From contig SVFS01000001.1 in NCBI GenBank assembly GCA_015056725.1, positions 62,001-126,000 of the forward strand: DNA of 64,000 bases, written 5' to 3'. The position numbers and the translations under genes are program-made. Source of the stretch: Lachnospiraceae bacterium (GTDB lineage Bacteria; Bacillota; Clostridia; Lachnospirales; Lachnospiraceae). Below the pieces are notes generated by a model. That model was given only the letters and a program-made list of their open reading frames with translations, had not been told where the DNA came from and ran no database searches. Position 1 is the stretch's first letter. Every line of letters begins with the position of its first letter. Below, in pieces: positions 62,443-64,000 of the stretch.

Positions 62443-63744
62443 TTAATATAACCAAACCAAGCACTCCTCGATCTCCATCAACAGCCAAATCGTGCTTTCA
62501 CCTCCCATGGTATAGGCAGTTATATAATAATTCCAACCGTCCTCCAGTGTAATATATACTCTATCTTCATCGCATTCCCAGGTAATATTACTATATTCTC
62601 CGGTATTTTCATACCAGCCTGTTCCGTCTGCGTACAGTTCCAAAGATACCCTGTTATATGTACCATCCGCTTCCTCATAAGGAATCATGACAGTTTCGCC
62701 GGACTCCGGATTAACCAAAGCATAGCCCTCCCAGAATGTATCGTCAAGGGATTTTTTATCAATGACCACATCCTCCATTGTTTCCGGTTCAAATACCACC
62801 CACTCATCATAACCGTATTCCGGATAAGTACAATTCTCGCTCCAAATACAATCCTCTGTGTAAATGTCCTCTAAGAACATATAGTATGATGTCTCGTTAT
62901 CACCAAACATGCATTCATAAAAGGCCAACTCAGAATGAGGTGATTTTTCATACCGGTCATAGGCTTCCGAACCAGTTAAAGAGCAGTTACGGAATTCAAA
63001 CCTGCCATCACCGTCTAAAATTTCCAATGCACCATATGCGCAATCCCGGATAGTGCTACTGTAAACATACATTTCTCCTGTCCCATCATAGCTTCCGATT
63101 CCATAGACGCCACAACCATAAAGATCCATAGCGCTAAGATTAATGTTCTGACAGCCATAAAAGTTAAGCACGTTCCCTGAACAATCACCAATCTCGGTAT
63201 GTCCCATTGTCAAACCGGAAAGGGAAATGTTATTACATTCCTCAAAGTTCAACACCTGTGCATACCTGGGATCTATTACAATTTCCGTCAGATTTTCATT
63301 ATCCCCAGAGATGAATAGTCCATCCACACGTTGAATTACAATCTCTACACCATCGAAGCATTCTTTCAGATTCACATAAGGGTGATTCTTATTCCACGTT
63401 TCCCCTTCTTCAGCCCAAACTTCTTCTATATATTGACTGAAATTATAATACCCGGGTGCAAACAGAATGGTAGCTCCCGGCTGTATTGCTTCTAAAAAGT
63501 CCTCCACAGTATCCACCTGTACGGCTTCCGAAAATTCTCCCGTCTCATTTTCCGAAGCAGTTTGATTTTCCGCCTCTGAAGCAGTTTCTTTCCCTGCCTT
63601 CTCCAGTGTGTTTTGTTCCTCTGCTACGGCACTTGTTTCTTCTGCTACCGTTTGTTCAGAATTCTCTTTTCCACATCCTGAAAGCATGCATACAAGCAAA
63701 AGCAGTACACACCATTTACAAAAAATACTTTCATTTCGTCTCAT
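62443..63744 (-). CDS. lipoprotein with right-handed beta-helix domain
   Basis: 433 residues from ATG 63744 (GGAG 6 nt upstream; ATG 63756 is in frame). A lipoprotein signal ends in LSGC (Cys near 24). A Glu/Ala/Ser-rich linker (to about 75) leads to a beta-helix (about 80-270): VLNFEECNNISLSGLTMG and VLNFYGCQNINLSAMDLYG are two of its coils. A C-terminal beta domain follows with ELYADGTGWYEN, also found in the truncated gene upstream. It should be outside, tethered to the membrane, perhaps binding or cleaving a glycan; no catalytic motif is recognised. It precedes the SPFH gene by 38 nt. Confidence 0.82.
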   Translation of the reverse strand: MRRNESIFCKWCVLLLLVCMLSGCGKENSEQTVAEETSAVAEEQNTLEKAGKETASEAENQTASENETGEFSEAVQVDTVEDFLEAIQPGATILFAPGYYNFSQYIEEVWAEEGETWNKNHPYVNLKECFDGVEIVIQRVDGLFISGDNENLTEIVIDPRYAQVLNFEECNNISLSGLTMGHTEIGDCSGNVLNFYGCQNINLSAMDLYGCGVYGIGSYDGTGEMYVYSSTIRDCAYGALEILDGDGRFEFRNCSLTGSEAYDRYEKSPHSELAFYECMFGDNETSYYMFLEDIYTEDCIWSENCTYPEYGYDEWVVFEPETMEDVVIDKKSLDDTFWEGYALVNPESGETVMIPYEEADGTYNRVSLELYADGTGWYENTGEYSNITWECDEDRVYITLEDGWNYYITAYTMGGESTIWLLMEIEECLVWLY

Positions 63745-63765
63745 AATGTTCTCCATTAACCAAGT

Positions 63766-64000
63766 TTAATAAAACCAGATATCGCAAAATGGATCTTCCC
63801 ACTTCATCAACACGCTTCCATTATTATCTGCATAAAAACTTATACAGCCGTATAAGTCACTGTCTGTTCCGTTGAAAAAAGCGGTTTGCCCCTCCTCCAT
63901 TTTCCAAGTGAAGTCCTTTAAATTACTTTCCGTTACTCCTCCACCGGTATTTTCTATTCTAAAACAGCCGGTACCATCTGCACATAAGTCTACATGATAA
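63766..64000 (-). CDS. C-terminal end of a protein related to the beta-helix lipoprotein (5' part outside window)
   Basis: The last 78 codons of a gene whose start lies beyond the window. It contains DLCADGTGCFRIENTGGG and a FTWKMEEGQ stretch, closely resembling LYADGTGWYENTG..TWECDED near the end of the next gene. It ends TAA at 63766-63768, 21 nt before the lipoprotein start. A tandem pair of related surface proteins is likely. Confidence 0.7.
   Translation of the reverse strand, partial: YHVDLCADGTGCFRIENTGGGVTESNLKDFTWKMEEGQTAFFNGTDSDLYGCISFYADNNGSVLMKWEDPFCDIWFY

Overview
The window looks like a chromosomal segment from a low-GC, motile, Gram-positive anaerobe of the Clostridia, most probably Lachnospiraceae. 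Evidence: AT-rich coding sequence with strong AGGAG-type ribosome binding sites, the cdaA-cdaR-glmM operon, the mbl-flhO-flhP block, a comFC-yvyF pair, a Spo0A-type DNA-binding domain and several CotH-kinase genes. I see no tRNA, rRNA, CRISPR array, transposase or phage gene. Genus cannot be fixed from sequence alone.

Layout. (a) 1-21.8 kb: a surface polysaccharide region, almost entirely on the minus strand. It holds a Wzz-like protein (cut by the window edge), a polyprenyl-phosphate sugar transferase, an SGNH/MBOAT O-acylation pair, GT2 and GT-C glycosyltransferases, an acyltransferase-3, a fused fucokinase/GDP-fucose pyrophosphorylase and RfbD. Inside it lies a 3.66-kb imperfect tandem duplication (7822-10877 and 10871-14526) carrying two GLUG-CotH kinase genes, one intact and one decayed copy of a GT-C membrane protein, and the tail of an orphan Spo0A DNA-binding-domain gene. 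(b) 22-37 kb: housekeeping. It holds a DUF3048 lipoprotein, an acyltransferase, leuA, an HPr, glmM, cdaR, cdaA, two membrane proteins, yvyF, comFC, recD2 and a double-length GT-C-like membrane protein. Gene spacing suggests one or a few long minus-strand transcripts. (c) 37.4-40.5 kb: a rod-binding FlgJ-like protein, two FlgG-like rod/hook proteins and Mbl. (d) 40.8-54.1 kb: an accessory cell-surface region with two paralogous GT-C-like membrane proteins, three more CotH-kinase proteins, a VTC-domain polyphosphate-polymerase-like protein coupled to a DUF4956 membrane protein, and a secreted protein with an internal repeat. Plus- and minus-strand genes alternate in convergent pairs closed by shared hairpin terminators. 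(e) 54.1-64 kb: uvrA, uvrB, a YdjGHI-like membrane-stress cluster (TPM protein, zinc-ribbon protein, SPFH protein) and a beta-helix lipoprotein preceded by a truncated relative.

How they may work together. The first 22 kb would make, decorate (O-acylation, fucose, rhamnose) and assemble an exopolysaccharide or wall glycan. The CotH-kinase proteins, five in all, are membrane-anchored or secreted and recur beside GT-C membrane proteins and next to VTC/DUF4956. This suggests a shared surface system in which extracytoplasmic phosphorylation or phosphate-polymer chemistry modifies surface proteins or glycans; that functional link is inference. The most unusual features are the duplicated and apparently gene-converted CotH cassette, the CotH/VTC/DUF4956/GT-C locus, and the Spo0A output domain lacking a receiver.
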